64,000 bases of DNA from Planctomycetota bacterium (lineage in GTDB: Bacteria; Planctomycetota; Phycisphaerae; SM23-33). Location: NCBI GenBank assembly GCA_009908915.1, contig JAAAOJ010000033.1, forward strand, positions 1 to 64,000, in the 5' to 3' direction. Below, one piece after another: positions 44,409 through 52,589 of this stretch. Below the pieces are notes generated by a model. It saw nothing but the letters and a program-made list of their open reading frames with translations, was not told the origin of the DNA and made no database searches. The number at the start of each line of letters is the position of its first letter. Position 1 is the stretch's first letter. The position numbers were made by a program, and so were the translations under genes.

Positions 44409-47028
44409 ACAGAACGAACAACCCGAAGGCGATGCCGTTGTGCATGGCGTGGGCGACCATGCCCGCGGCCAGCCCGCCGGTCCGCCGAACGCCCCAGGCC
44501 GCCAACAGACCCAGCAGGAAGACGGGCGGGAAGGAAACCGCCGGGTGGACGACGGCGAAGATCGCGGCGCTGGCGAGAATCGCCCATCGCGGCCGAAGGC
44601 TCCGCAGAAGGCCCGACAGCAGCAGGCCGCGGAAGAGATACTCCTCGACCAGCGGCGCGACGATCACGACCAGCAGGCCGACGATCCACACCTGCCGGCC
44701 GTCGCGCGCCGCGGCGTCGAAGAGCGTCGGCGCCTGCTGCTGCAGTTGCCGCAGGGCCGGGAACAACTGCAGTACCACCAGATAGCCGATCGCCACCGCC
44801 CCGGACAGCAGGCCGAGCCCGAGGCCGAGTCTGACGGCCCGTCCCAGGCCGCCGGGGCCGACCATCGCCAGCCGCTGTGCGAGTCCCGGGATTCGCCGCT
44901 TCGTGAAGATCACCAACGATGCCGCCGCCACCAGAGCCGCTGAAACGCTGTAGGCCACGCTGACGGCCAGGGCCAGGTCGACCCGCAGGGCCACCATGAT
45001 CAGCAGCAGCACGCTCTGGATGGTGAAAAAGGCAAATACCGTCAGCAATGCATCGCTGAGTCGCAGTCGCGGCGGTGGCTGCTGCGTGGGGTCCAGCAGG
45101 CAGGCAGCCGCATGGCGCACGTTCTGCCAGATGGCGACGGCGGCGAGCGTGAAGACCGTCAGCGTCACCAGTTGCGTCCAGGCCGAGGCGGTGTAGAAGC
45201 ACGTGACGAACAGGCCGGCGATCAGCATGAGCGTGTACATCGTCGGGCCCGAGAGGCTGCGACGCGGATTGTGCTCGAAGGGGTCGGCGGCCCGCACGCC
45301 GATGCCGGCGGCGATCATCGCGAAGATACACGCGCCCAGCATGGCCAGGACGGTCATCCACACCAGTTGCAGCGCCGTGTGCTGGGCACGGCCGACGAAG
45401 ATAGCGAGGATCCCCGCCGCGAGCATCCCCGCGATCCCGGCCAGCATCATGGCCTTGGACCGCAGGAGACTGTCGATGCGGCGGGGGAACGTATAGAGCA
45501 TCCACAGGCTGCGTGCCTCGGTCGTCAGCAAACGCGTCGTGCCAAAGAGCACGGCGTAGCAGGCCACACCGTAGGCCAGGGCGGCGCTGTGGCGGATGTG
45601 GCGGCCGGCCCCGCGCGCCAGGGCGGGGTTGATGACCAGTTGCATGGCCGTCACCGCCAGCGGCAGGACGATCGTCTGTAGGAAGTAGCCACGGTCGCGC
45701 CGCAGGAGGATCATCTCCTTGCCGACCATGCCGCCAAACAGCCGCCGCTTCGGCGCCGATGCCTTGACCGGCGCGGGTCGTGGCGACGTGGGGCAGCGCA
45801 GCCCGCGCGACAGCGTACGCCCGGCGACCAGGCCGCCAAGGACGGTCCCGCCGACGCCCATGGCGGCCATGGCGGGCAGCACCCACGCCGAGGTCAGGCC
45901 GCTTCCTGCCGCGGCGGGCAAGCCCCAGGGAAGGTAGGCCACCCAGGTCGGGCAGAGCCGGACGATCTCGACGACCGTTGACGTGCCGACGGAACTGTAG
46001 GTCGTGACGATCAGGCCAAAGAACAGCAGCATCGCCAGCAGTTGCACCCCCGCCCGCACGTTCGCCCGCCGTTCGGTCGGCAGGTGCTGCTGGAGCCACA
46101 GCCGCACGGGCGTGACCATCGCACTGGCCAGCATGCTCAGCGACACTGCCGTGACGGCCCCGGCCGGCAGGGCCGTCCACCGCAGCCCCAGCAGCCAGAA
46201 CCACAGGCACGAAAGCGGCAACAGCAGCACGAGCATCCATTGGTTCGTCAGGCCCTCGCGCAGTATCTCAGCCGTCGCGATCCCCCTAGCGCGCAGCGGC
46301 AAGGCCAGCAGCCATTCGGTCTCCCAGTCGCCGCCGCGGTCGGGACGGATCACCTCGCCGAGATCGTGAGCGGCCACGATCAACATCGCCAGCGTAATCG
46401 CAAGCACCATCAGCACGCGGCCGGCGGACGTGGCTGACTGCCGGCCGAGCAGCAGACGCGCCATGCCGCTCTCGTGCGTGTAGAAAGCGTCGGGGCCGTG
46501 TTCGGTATACAGCGCGATGAACCGTTCGCGTTGGGCTTCGGACGGCAGATCATCCGGCCGGTTGAGCGTTGTCCGGGGCAGGCGCAATGTCTCGGCCATG
46601 CTTCTGGCGTAGGCACGGCGTCGCTCACGTGGCGTCATCGACTCAGAGGATTCTCCGTCGGAAGCGTCGATTGCACCGTGGACAGCCGGGGGAAACATCC
46701 GTGTGTCCGGGGCGATGTGCAGCCGGTAGAAGTCGTTGCTGACGGCCATCCGGTCGGCCGTGTCGGTCGTCGTTTCCAGGTGCGGCAGCATCGCGCCGAA
46801 GAAGTTGATCCAGATAATCAGCCCCCACAGTGGCGAGAGGATCAGAAACGCAATGACCAGCCATTTACTGCCGCGGCCCTTGCGGGGTGTGGCCGTGCGC
46901 GGTGCGTCCGGCGAGGCGGGCTTCTTGCGGCGCCGCATGGCGTGGGACCAGCGATTGAGTTTGCGGTGCATGCCGAGCATCGAGATGGCCCAGACGGCTC
47001 GCCACGAACTGACCGGTCGAGGGCTCAC
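44398..47028 (-). CDS. ABC-2 permease fused to a CPBP-family intramembrane protease
   Basis: 876 residues. Residues about 55-600 form an ABC-2-type exporter permease with an N-terminal membrane helix, a soluble loop (about 80-190) and a further set of helices. Residues about 640-876 are a CPBP (CAAX protease/bacteriocin-processing, Abi) domain with all its motifs: E795-E796-YLF-R800, FAVVH828, and H860-AMH-N864. The partner ATPase overlaps upstream by 4 nt. Similar fusions resemble the NatAB-type sodium exporters with CPBP domains. The natural cargo is unknown. The start at 47028 is set by the ATGA overlap. Confidence 0.85.
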   Translation of the reverse strand: MSPRPVSSWRAVWAISMLGMHRKLNRWSHAMRRRKKPASPDAPRTATPRKGRGSKWLVIAFLILSPLWGLIIWINFFGAMLPHLETTTDTADRMAVSNDFYRLHIAPDTRMFPPAVHGAIDASDGESSESMTPRERRRAYARSMAETLRLPRTTLNRPDDLPSEAQRERFIALYTEHGPDAFYTHESGMARLLLGRQSATSAGRVLMVLAITLAMLIVAAHDLGEVIRPDRGGDWETEWLLALPLRARGIATAEILREGLTNQWMLVLLLPLSCLWFWLLGLRWTALPAGAVTAVSLSMLASAMVTPVRLWLQQHLPTERRANVRAGVQLLAMLLFFGLIVTTYSSVGTSTVVEIVRLCPTWVAYLPWGLPAAAGSGLTSAWVLPAMAAMGVGGTVLGGLVAGRTLSRGLRCPTSPRPAPVKASAPKRRLFGGMVGKEMILLRRDRGYFLQTIVLPLAVTAMQLVINPALARGAGRHIRHSAALAYGVACYAVLFGTTRLLTTEARSLWMLYTFPRRIDSLLRSKAMMLAGIAGMLAAGILAIFVGRAQHTALQLVWMTVLAMLGACIFAMIAAGIGVRAADPFEHNPRRSLSGPTMYTLMLIAGLFVTCFYTASAWTQLVTLTVFTLAAVAIWQNVRHAAACLLDPTQQPPPRLRLSDALLTVFAFFTIQSVLLLIMVALRVDLALAVSVAYSVSAALVAAASLVIFTKRRIPGLAQRLAMVGPGGLGRAVRLGLGLGLLSGAVAIGYLVVLQLFPALRQLQQQAPTLFDAAARDGRQVWIVGLLVVIVAPLVEEYLFRGLLLSGLLRSLRPRWAILASAAIFAVVHPAVSFPPVFLLGLLAAWGVRRTGGLAAGMVAHAMHNGIAFGLFVLFSP

Positions 47029-47798
47029 GCCGGGTCGACCTCGCCGCCGTCCTCGGCGGCCGGGGCGGCATCGCCGGTGACACGAAAGAAGATCTCCTCC
47101 AGCGTGCCGCCGGCAGCGGCGTCGCGACGCAGTTCCGCCAGCGGTCCGCAGGCAGCCAGTTGGCCGCGATAAAGGATGCCCACGCGCGAGGCCAGTCGCT
47201 CGGCCTGGTCCAGCAGGTGCGTGCTGAGCAGCACCGATCCGCCCGCCCGCGCGTGCTCGCCGATGATGCCGTGCAACGCGCGCGTTGCGTACGGGTCCAG
47301 GCCGTTGGTCGGCTCGTCAAGAATCAACAGCGACGGCTCGTGCAGGACGGCCGCCACAAAGGCGAGCTTCTTCTTCATCCCGTGCGAGAAATTCACGGCG
47401 TAGTCGCCGAGGGCATCGTCGAGTTCAAGTCGTTGCAGCAGAGGCCCGGCCCGACGGGCGACGGTCTCGGCGTCCAGGCCGTGCATTTCGCCGACGAACT
47501 CGATAATCTCACGCCCGCGCAGATAGTCGTAGAAGGTCGGCTCGTCCGGCAGATAGCCCACGCGACGCATGATCTCCGGGCGCTGCGGACCGCACAACAG
47601 GCCATGGATGCTCGCCTTCCCGTCGGTCGGCTGAAGGATGCCGATCAGCGTGCGGATGGTCGTGGTCTTGCCCGCCCCGTTCGGGCCGAGCAGAGCGAAC
47701 ACCTCGCCCGCGAGGACCTGGAAGCTCAGGTCATTGACGGCGGTCAGGTCTCCGTAGCGTTTGGTCAGATTGCGGATGTCGATCACAGTCTCGGCCAT
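47025..47798 (-). CDS. ABC transporter ATP-binding protein
   Basis: 257 residues from ATG 47798. Walker A GPNGAGKTTT, Q-loop GYLPDEPTFYDYL, signature FSHGMKKKLAF (degenerate LSGGQ, as usual in ABC-2 exporters), Walker B LLILDEPTNGLD and the switch histidine in LLSTHLLDQAE are all present. It pairs with the permease-protease fusion through a 4-nt overlap, forming a dimeric exporter. The YLPDEP and THLLDQAERL sequences place it in the CcmA/NatA-like subfamily. Confidence 0.9.
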   Translation of the reverse strand: MAETVIDIRNLTKRYGDLTAVNDLSFQVLAGEVFALLGPNGAGKTTTIRTLIGILQPTDGKASIHGLLCGPQRPEIMRRVGYLPDEPTFYDYLRGREIIEFVGEMHGLDAETVARRAGPLLQRLELDDALGDYAVNFSHGMKKKLAFVAAVLHEPSLLILDEPTNGLDPYATRALHGIIGEHARAGGSVLLSTHLLDQAERLASRVGILYRGQLAACGPLAELRRDAAAGGTLEEIFFRVTGDAAPAAEDGGEVDPA

Positions 47799-47914
47799 GG
47801 TTCTTATTGGAGCGAATCGAGTTCGACGTGTCGAGCGTCCGGCCGGCGGCAAGAGCCGGTTGCGATGTAACCAAGAAGTAGTGCCGCGTCCGTACGGACG
47901 CGCGTCACGAAGGC

Positions 47915-47998
47915 ATCTTGCCTTCGTTTTTTCGCCGGTTGTGTCTCGACGCGGCCACGATGGCCGCAAGACGACGCGCAGGAAAGATGCCTGCGAGA
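47915..47998. repeat. Hairpin repeat GAAGGCATCTTGCCTTC region
   Basis: The stem GAAGGCA/TGCCTTC followed by GTTTTTT on the plus strand, then a second palindrome (GCGGCCACGATGGCCGC) and AAAGATGCCTGCGAGACG. This looks like an intergenic repeat. The T-run could terminate plus-strand transcription, but no plus-strand gene precedes it. The DUF72 gene ends just beyond at 48025. Confidence 0.5.
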
Positions 47999-48024
47999 CG
48001 AACACCGCAACCACCTCGGGGCGA

Positions 48025-48825
48025 TCAGGCGAGTTCCTCGACCACGCAGCGGAAGTCCTGGGCGTTGTTGGCGGCTTGTGCGTGGTGGCAGTTGTTGAAC
48101 AGAACGTAAACTTTCTCGAGGCCCGCGGCGGTGGTCTGCCACTGCTCGGCGATGCGGCGAAGTTCGCCGGTGTCGTAGTGGTAATCGTAGCGTTCGGCCG
48201 CCCCGGCGTACCAGGTTCCGGCGTTGCGGCTGTGGAGGCGCAGATAGCCGATCTCGCTGGTCGCCTGCGGCGCGACGCGATACAGGGCGGCGATGTCCGG
48301 CACGTCCGGTATCACCAGTGTGTGGCCGCGATCGGTCAGGCCGGCCGTGGTGTCCGGGTGGTCCCAGGAGGCGTGGCGGAACTCGACGGCCAGGGAGGCC
48401 GACGGCAGGCCGAGGCGCTCGGCGAATCCCGCCAGAGCCGTGGCGAGGAACCGGCGGTTGGCGACGGTGCGGTGGAAGCCTTGGGGGAACTGCAGCAGCA
48501 CGCCGGCGAGCTGCTTGTCCTGCAGCAGCGGCGAGAGTGCGTCGCAGAACGGCGCGATCGGGTCGGTCTGCTGCCGGTGGGTGATGTCCTGGTTGGCCTT
48601 GACCCAGAAGTCAAAGCCCGGCGGGCTCTTGGACGACAGGGACGCGAAGGTCCGGGCGGCCGGCATGCGGTAGTAGGTGTAGTTGACCTCGACGGTGCGA
48701 AAGTGCTGCACGTAGCGGGCGAACATGTCGCGTTTGGTCGTCTCGGCGGAGTAGAAGCGTCCGACCCAGTCGTCGAACGACCAGCCGCTCGTGCCGATGC
48801 GAAGCTTCGTGTCGGTGTCGATCAT
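48025..48825 (-). CDS. DUF72 (YecE-like) TIM-barrel protein
   Basis: 266 residues. The start RIGTSGWSFDDWVGRFY and TVEVNYTYYRMP are the family signature; LAVEFRHASWDH and YVLFNNCHHAQAANNAQDFR complete the barrel. The family is often genetically linked to repair or iron-sulfur functions, but no activity has been settled. It lies upstream of the ABC genes and downstream of the polymerase gene on the same strand, 60 bp from the latter. A second, broken member occurs at 62375-63109. Confidence 0.87.
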   Translation of the reverse strand: MIDTDTKLRIGTSGWSFDDWVGRFYSAETTKRDMFARYVQHFRTVEVNYTYYRMPAARTFASLSSKSPPGFDFWVKANQDITHRQQTDPIAPFCDALSPLLQDKQLAGVLLQFPQGFHRTVANRRFLATALAGFAERLGLPSASLAVEFRHASWDHPDTTAGLTDRGHTLVIPDVPDIAALYRVAPQATSEIGYLRLHSRNAGTWYAGAAERYDYHYDTGELRRIAEQWQTTAAGLEKVYVLFNNCHHAQAANNAQDFRCVVEELA

Positions 48826-48885
48826 TCGCCGTGTCCTTCAGGTTGCATGCACCATCGCGGAAGTTGCTCCAAACGGTCAAGTGGC

Positions 48886-51800
48886 TTACGGCGCCGGTGG
48901 AGAATTGTATGGTTTATATGGTTTCAGGTCGTCGGCGGTGATGCTGATGACGTTGTGCTGCTGCTCGAGACGGCCGGCGACGATGAACGGTCCGTACCTG
49001 TTGACGCACGGGCCGAGGCGACGGTAGGCGTCGGGGAAAACCGTTACCTCGAAGACGCCCCACTCGTCGGCGAGGGTGACGAACATCATCGGTCTGCCGC
49101 CGTAGTCTCGCGGGCCGGCGCGGTTCATGCCCATCGGTGCAATGCCCGGCTCGCCGGCCATCGTGCGTGCCACGCGCCGGGCCTCGAGCACGCCGGCGAT
49201 GCGGACCCGCCGGCCGATGTGGTGGGGCAGGTCGTGGCTGACGGCGTCGACGTGCGGGGTGAGAGCCTCGCGAGACCACGCAATAAAAGGCCGATCGATG
49301 CTCAGGCCGGTGATCCGCCAGGCGTCGAGCGCCCGGCGTTGCGGGCTGTAGGCGTCCGGCGGCAGGTCGATATGCGGATCCTCCGGCGTCAACAGGCTGG
49401 GAGGTGAGCCGCGGCGGCCGATGAGCATCTGGAGTTGCATCAACAGCGTGGGGCGGTTGCGCCCCAGGCCGTCGAATGCGCCGCAGAGAATCAGGGCCCT
49501 GACGTCCGATTCGCTCAGTCGCGTGCGGGCGAGGAAATCGCCCAGGCCGGTGAAGGGTCCGTCGGTCTGGCGGGCCTGGATGATTCGTCCCGCGGCCACC
49601 TCGCCCAGGCCGTCCACGCAGCCTAGCCCCGCCCGCAGGACCGGGCCGGCCGCGTCGGCGTCGATGCTGAACTCGTCGACCGAGCGGTTGACGTCCACGC
49701 CGGCGGGGCGGACGCCGCCGCGACGGGCCTCGTCGACGTACAGCCGCGAGTGGTACATGCTCTGGTTGTTGTTGAGGGCGGCGGTCCAGAACGCCAGCGG
49801 ATGGTGGGTCTTGAGGTAAGCCCCGGCGTAGGCCAGTTGGGCGTAGCTGCCCGCGTGGGCGCGGCAGAAGCTGTAGGCGTTGAACTTGGCCATCTGCACC
49901 CACATGTCGCGGGCGAAGGCGAGATCCTGGCCGTTGTCGCGGCAGAGGTTGAGAAAGCGTTGTGACAGATGCCGACGCTGGTCGTCGTCGAAGCATTTCT
50001 GGATGGCCCGGCGGAAACGGTCGGCGGCGCCCAGGTCCAGGCCCGTCATCGCCGCGATGACCGTCAGCACGTCGTCCTCGTAGAGCATCACGCCGTGGCT
50101 GTCGGCCAACACGCGGGCAACGGGGCTCGGCAAAGGCGGCGGCGTCTCCTCGCCGCGATGGCGGCGGACAAACGTATCCTTCATGCCGATGCTCGCCGCA
50201 CCCGGGCGAATGAGGGCGAGGGTCTTCATGACGTCGAGCATGTGCGTCGGCTGCATCGCCGCCAGCAGGTGACGCATGGCGGGGCTTTCGAGCTGGTTGC
50301 AGCCGATCGTCCGGGCCGAGCGGAGCGTGGCCAGCGTGGCCGGGTCGTCGTGGGGAATCGCGGCGATGAAGTCAGCCGCGGCGAGGCGAGTCCGCGGATG
50401 GTCATGGATCTGGTCTGTCTGTACGTGGCAAAGTGGTTGCGCTGTTTGTGCGTATTGGAGAAAACCTTTTGTCTGTGGGTGGTGGAGCGCCTGCTCCGCC
50501 ACCTCTGGACGCGGTGCAGCGGGTGCTGCACCGCGCACGAAAGGGGTCGGTGCGGCGTCGTCGGTATCGGTGGTGACGTTGTTGTCGATAAGCTGGATCG
50601 CGTAGCGGACGGTGGAGAGGTTGCGGTTGCCCAGCAGGTCGATCTTGACCAGGCCGATGTCCGCCACGCCGTGCTTGTCGTACTGCGTGACGCGTGGCCC
50701 CTTGACCGAGGCCTGCAGCGGGGCGATGGCGTCCAGCCGACCCGGGGCCAGTACAATGCCCCCCGGATGCAGGCCGACCGCGTGCGGCAGGCCGGTGATG
50801 CGGTCGGCGAAGTCCAGCACGCGGCGGAGTTGGTCCTGCGTGGCGGCATCGGCGGTTCGCACGGCGGTCTGGGGGTGGCGGGCAAAGCGGCTGATCTGCG
50901 CGTCGCTCAGGCCGAGCGCCTTGGCGGCCTGGCGGAGGGCGGAGCGGTCCTGAAAGACCTGGTGTGTGCAGACCATGGCGGCCCGGCTGGGCGGCGCGTC
51001 GGGCGGATCGTTCGGCGCCCGGCCCCAGCGCCGGAAGGCGTAGTCGATCACGTCGTCGCGGATCCGCCAGCACAAGTCGATGTCCAGATCGGGAAAGTCC
51101 TCTCGCTGTTCGTGGAGGAATCGCTCGAAGGGAATGTTGCAGGCCAGCGGGCAGACGTTGGTAATGTCCAGCAGGTAAGCCACGATGCTGCTGGCCCCGC
51201 TGCCGCGACCGGCGACCGGCGCGTTGTGACGCCGTGCATAGCCGACGATGTCGTGGACCACGAGAAAATATTCGCAGAAGCCCATGCGATGGATGAGTTG
51301 AAGTTCGCAGCTGAGACGGTTGAGTACGTCGCGCGACGGCGCCGGGCCGTAGCGGCGCTGCAGGCCGGCCTGGCACAGCGCGCGAAGCCGGCGGGCGTGT
51401 GTCTCGCCGGGGGCGGTGGGGAAGGCGGGGAAGACGGCTCTGCGCGGCAGCAGGCGAAAGTGGCTGGTGCGTTCGGCCAGGCGGCGGTTGGCGTCGAGGG
51501 CCTGCGGGAAACGTGCATAGCAGGCGGCGAGGTCGTCGGGGCGGCGAAGGGTCGCGCCGGCGGCGGGCAGGGTGGTGTCAGGGACGTTGGCGAGCGTCAT
51601 ATTCAGGCGGATGGCGGCCAGCAGGCGGGCGGTCTCGCGGTCGGCCGGTTCCAGCAGCATGGCCGTCGCGGTGGCCACGGTTGGCAGGGCGTGGTCTTCG
51701 GCAAACTGCAGCAGGCGGTACAGGTGCGGGCGAGACTGGGCTGCTGGGTCAATGCCGACGTGCAACTGACTGGGGTCGAGGCCCGCGTGAATCAGCCGCT

Positions 51801-52257
51801 CGGCGGAGACGGTATCGACGGCGATAAACGACAGGCCAAGAGAATTATGAGTTATGAATTTGGTGTTATGAATTTGGCCCACTGTCGGCGCTCTTTCTTC
51901 ATTCATGATTCCGAATTCATAATTCCCAACTCCTTCTGTGTTCTCTGTGGTTACTCTCCCTTCTTCTTCCTCTTCTTTAGCGATGGTGATGAGGCGGCAG
52001 AGGTTGGCATAGCCGGCCTGGGACTCCACAAGCGCGACCGCCCGGACGTCCGGCAGGCGAAGCTCGGAGCCGATTATCGGCGCCAGGCCATGTTGCTCGG
52101 CGAGGCGGTGGAAGCGGGGCGCGCCGCAGAGGCTGTTGATGTCCGTCACGGCGAGGTGCGCATGGCCGAACGCGGCGGCGGTGGCCACCAGGCGTTCAAG
52201 CGTCACCGGCCTGCGGGCCAGCGAGTAACCGGAATGTACGTGCAAGGGCGCGATCAT
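48886..52257 (-). CDS. dnaE2: C-family DNA polymerase alpha subunit, error-prone DnaE type
   Basis: 1123 residues. An N-terminal PHP domain (LHVHSGYSLARR, then HLAVTDINSLCGAPRF) is followed by palm/fingers with GRGSGASSIVAYLLDIT and the catalytic aspartates of DFPDLDIDLC, then LHPGGIVLAP, VKIDLLGNRNLS and a C-terminal OB domain (RIAGVLEARRVARTMAGEPG). Adjacent dinB, the DUF6504-like gene and the size favour the DnaE2 translesion class rather than the replicative enzyme. The assignment is contextual. Residues about 94-139 are an unrelated insert (see 51840-51978). The ATG is only 4 nt from the end of a family-A motif, and no Shine-Dalgarno sequence is visible. Confidence 0.85.
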   Translation of the reverse strand: MIAPLHVHSGYSLARRPVTLERLVATAAAFGHAHLAVTDINSLCGAPRFHRLAEQHGLAPIIGSELRLPDVRAVALVESQAGYANLCRLITIAKEEEEEGRVTTENTEGVGNYEFGIMNEERAPTVGQIHNTKFITHNSLGLSFIAVDTVSAERLIHAGLDPSQLHVGIDPAAQSRPHLYRLLQFAEDHALPTVATATAMLLEPADRETARLLAAIRLNMTLANVPDTTLPAAGATLRRPDDLAACYARFPQALDANRRLAERTSHFRLLPRRAVFPAFPTAPGETHARRLRALCQAGLQRRYGPAPSRDVLNRLSCELQLIHRMGFCEYFLVVHDIVGYARRHNAPVAGRGSGASSIVAYLLDITNVCPLACNIPFERFLHEQREDFPDLDIDLCWRIRDDVIDYAFRRWGRAPNDPPDAPPSRAAMVCTHQVFQDRSALRQAAKALGLSDAQISRFARHPQTAVRTADAATQDQLRRVLDFADRITGLPHAVGLHPGGIVLAPGRLDAIAPLQASVKGPRVTQYDKHGVADIGLVKIDLLGNRNLSTVRYAIQLIDNNVTTDTDDAAPTPFVRGAAPAAPRPEVAEQALHHPQTKGFLQYAQTAQPLCHVQTDQIHDHPRTRLAAADFIAAIPHDDPATLATLRSARTIGCNQLESPAMRHLLAAMQPTHMLDVMKTLALIRPGAASIGMKDTFVRRHRGEETPPPLPSPVARVLADSHGVMLYEDDVLTVIAAMTGLDLGAADRFRRAIQKCFDDDQRRHLSQRFLNLCRDNGQDLAFARDMWVQMAKFNAYSFCRAHAGSYAQLAYAGAYLKTHHPLAFWTAALNNNQSMYHSRLYVDEARRGGVRPAGVDVNRSVDEFSIDADAAGPVLRAGLGCVDGLGEVAAGRIIQARQTDGPFTGLGDFLARTRLSESDVRALILCGAFDGLGRNRPTLLMQLQMLIGRRGSPPSLLTPEDPHIDLPPDAYSPQRRALDAWRITGLSIDRPFIAWSREALTPHVDAVSHDLPHHIGRRVRIAGVLEARRVARTMAGEPGIAPMGMNRAGPRDYGGRPMMFVTLADEWGVFEVTVFPDAYRRLGPCVNRYGPFIVAGRLEQQHNVISITADDLKPYKPYNSPPAP
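51840..51978 (-). repeat. AT-rich repeat inserted in frame within the DnaE PHP domain
   Basis: About 139 bp of low-GC sequence inside the otherwise GC-rich gene. It contains AATTATGAATTCGGAATCAT-type motifs and their inverted relatives (ATTCATAACTCATAATTC), plus ACCACAGAGAACACAGAAGG, a sequence class seen as intergenic repeats in many genomes. It translates without a stop as EGRVTTENTEGVGNYEFGIM and onward. The flanking protein reads ITIAKEEE ... SLGLSFIAVDTVS, as expected for an uninterrupted PHP domain. Confidence 0.8.
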
Positions 52258-52276
52258 GGCTAACAGCCCGTTGAAA

Positions 52277-52343
52277 GACGCCTCCCTCAGACATCCGAGG
52301 ACGTGCCGATCAGCGCCGTTTTCGTGACATAACTTCTTTGTTT
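52277..52343 (+). mobile_element. Family-B element, truncated 5' half
   Basis: 67 bp beginning GACGCCTCCCTCAGACATC and running through ATAACTTCTTTGTTT, then directly joined to the start of the next, complete copy. It is preceded by TTGAAA, a variant of the TTTAAA/TCTAAA that bounds the other copies here. Confidence 0.85.
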
Positions 52344-52463
52344 GACGCCTCCCTCAGACATCCGAGGACGTGCCGCTCAGCACCGTTTTCGTGACATAAC
52401 TTCTTTGTTTGCGTTGCAAAATCGTTCTGCTTTTCCGCCGACCCGACTTTTGAGGGAGGCGTC
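52344..52463 (+). mobile_element. Family-B element, complete copy
   Basis: 120 bp with ends GACGCCTCCCTCA / TGAGGGAGGCGTC. The interior is nearly identical to the copies at 27826 and 61149. It follows the truncated copy with no spacer and is followed by TTTAAA and a third, diverged copy. Confidence 0.88.
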
Positions 52464-52470
52464 TTTAAAA

Positions 52471-52588
52471 ACGCCTCCCTCAGAACTTCGCCCAGAGCCT
52501 CTCACATCCATTGTCCTGACGTAACATCGTTGTTTGCGTTACAGAAACGTTCTGCTTTGCCGGCCATCTGACTTTTGTGGCAGGCGTC
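52471..52588 (+). mobile_element. Family-B element, diverged copy
   Basis: About 118 bp starting ACGCCTCCCTCAGAAC and ending TGGCAGGCGTC. The interior keeps CCTGACGTAACATCGTTG, then GCGTTACAGAAACGTTCTGC with many substitutions, so it is the oldest of the three. It is followed by TCTAAA and then the dinB 3' end. The whole array separates the two halves of a family-A end motif (52260-52270 and 52590-52625). Confidence 0.8.
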
Positions 52589-52589
52589 T

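Noticed and set aside
47915-47945. Terminator of the DUF72 or ABC genes
   Set aside because: The T-run follows the hairpin on the plus strand, whereas both neighbouring genes are transcribed from the minus strand; it is better described as an intergenic hairpin repeat.
49969-52263. 764-residue plus-strand frame opposite dnaE2
   Set aside because: Antisense to a gene with clear polymerase motifs; composition (Gly, Arg, Val) is typical of a GC-rich shadow frame.
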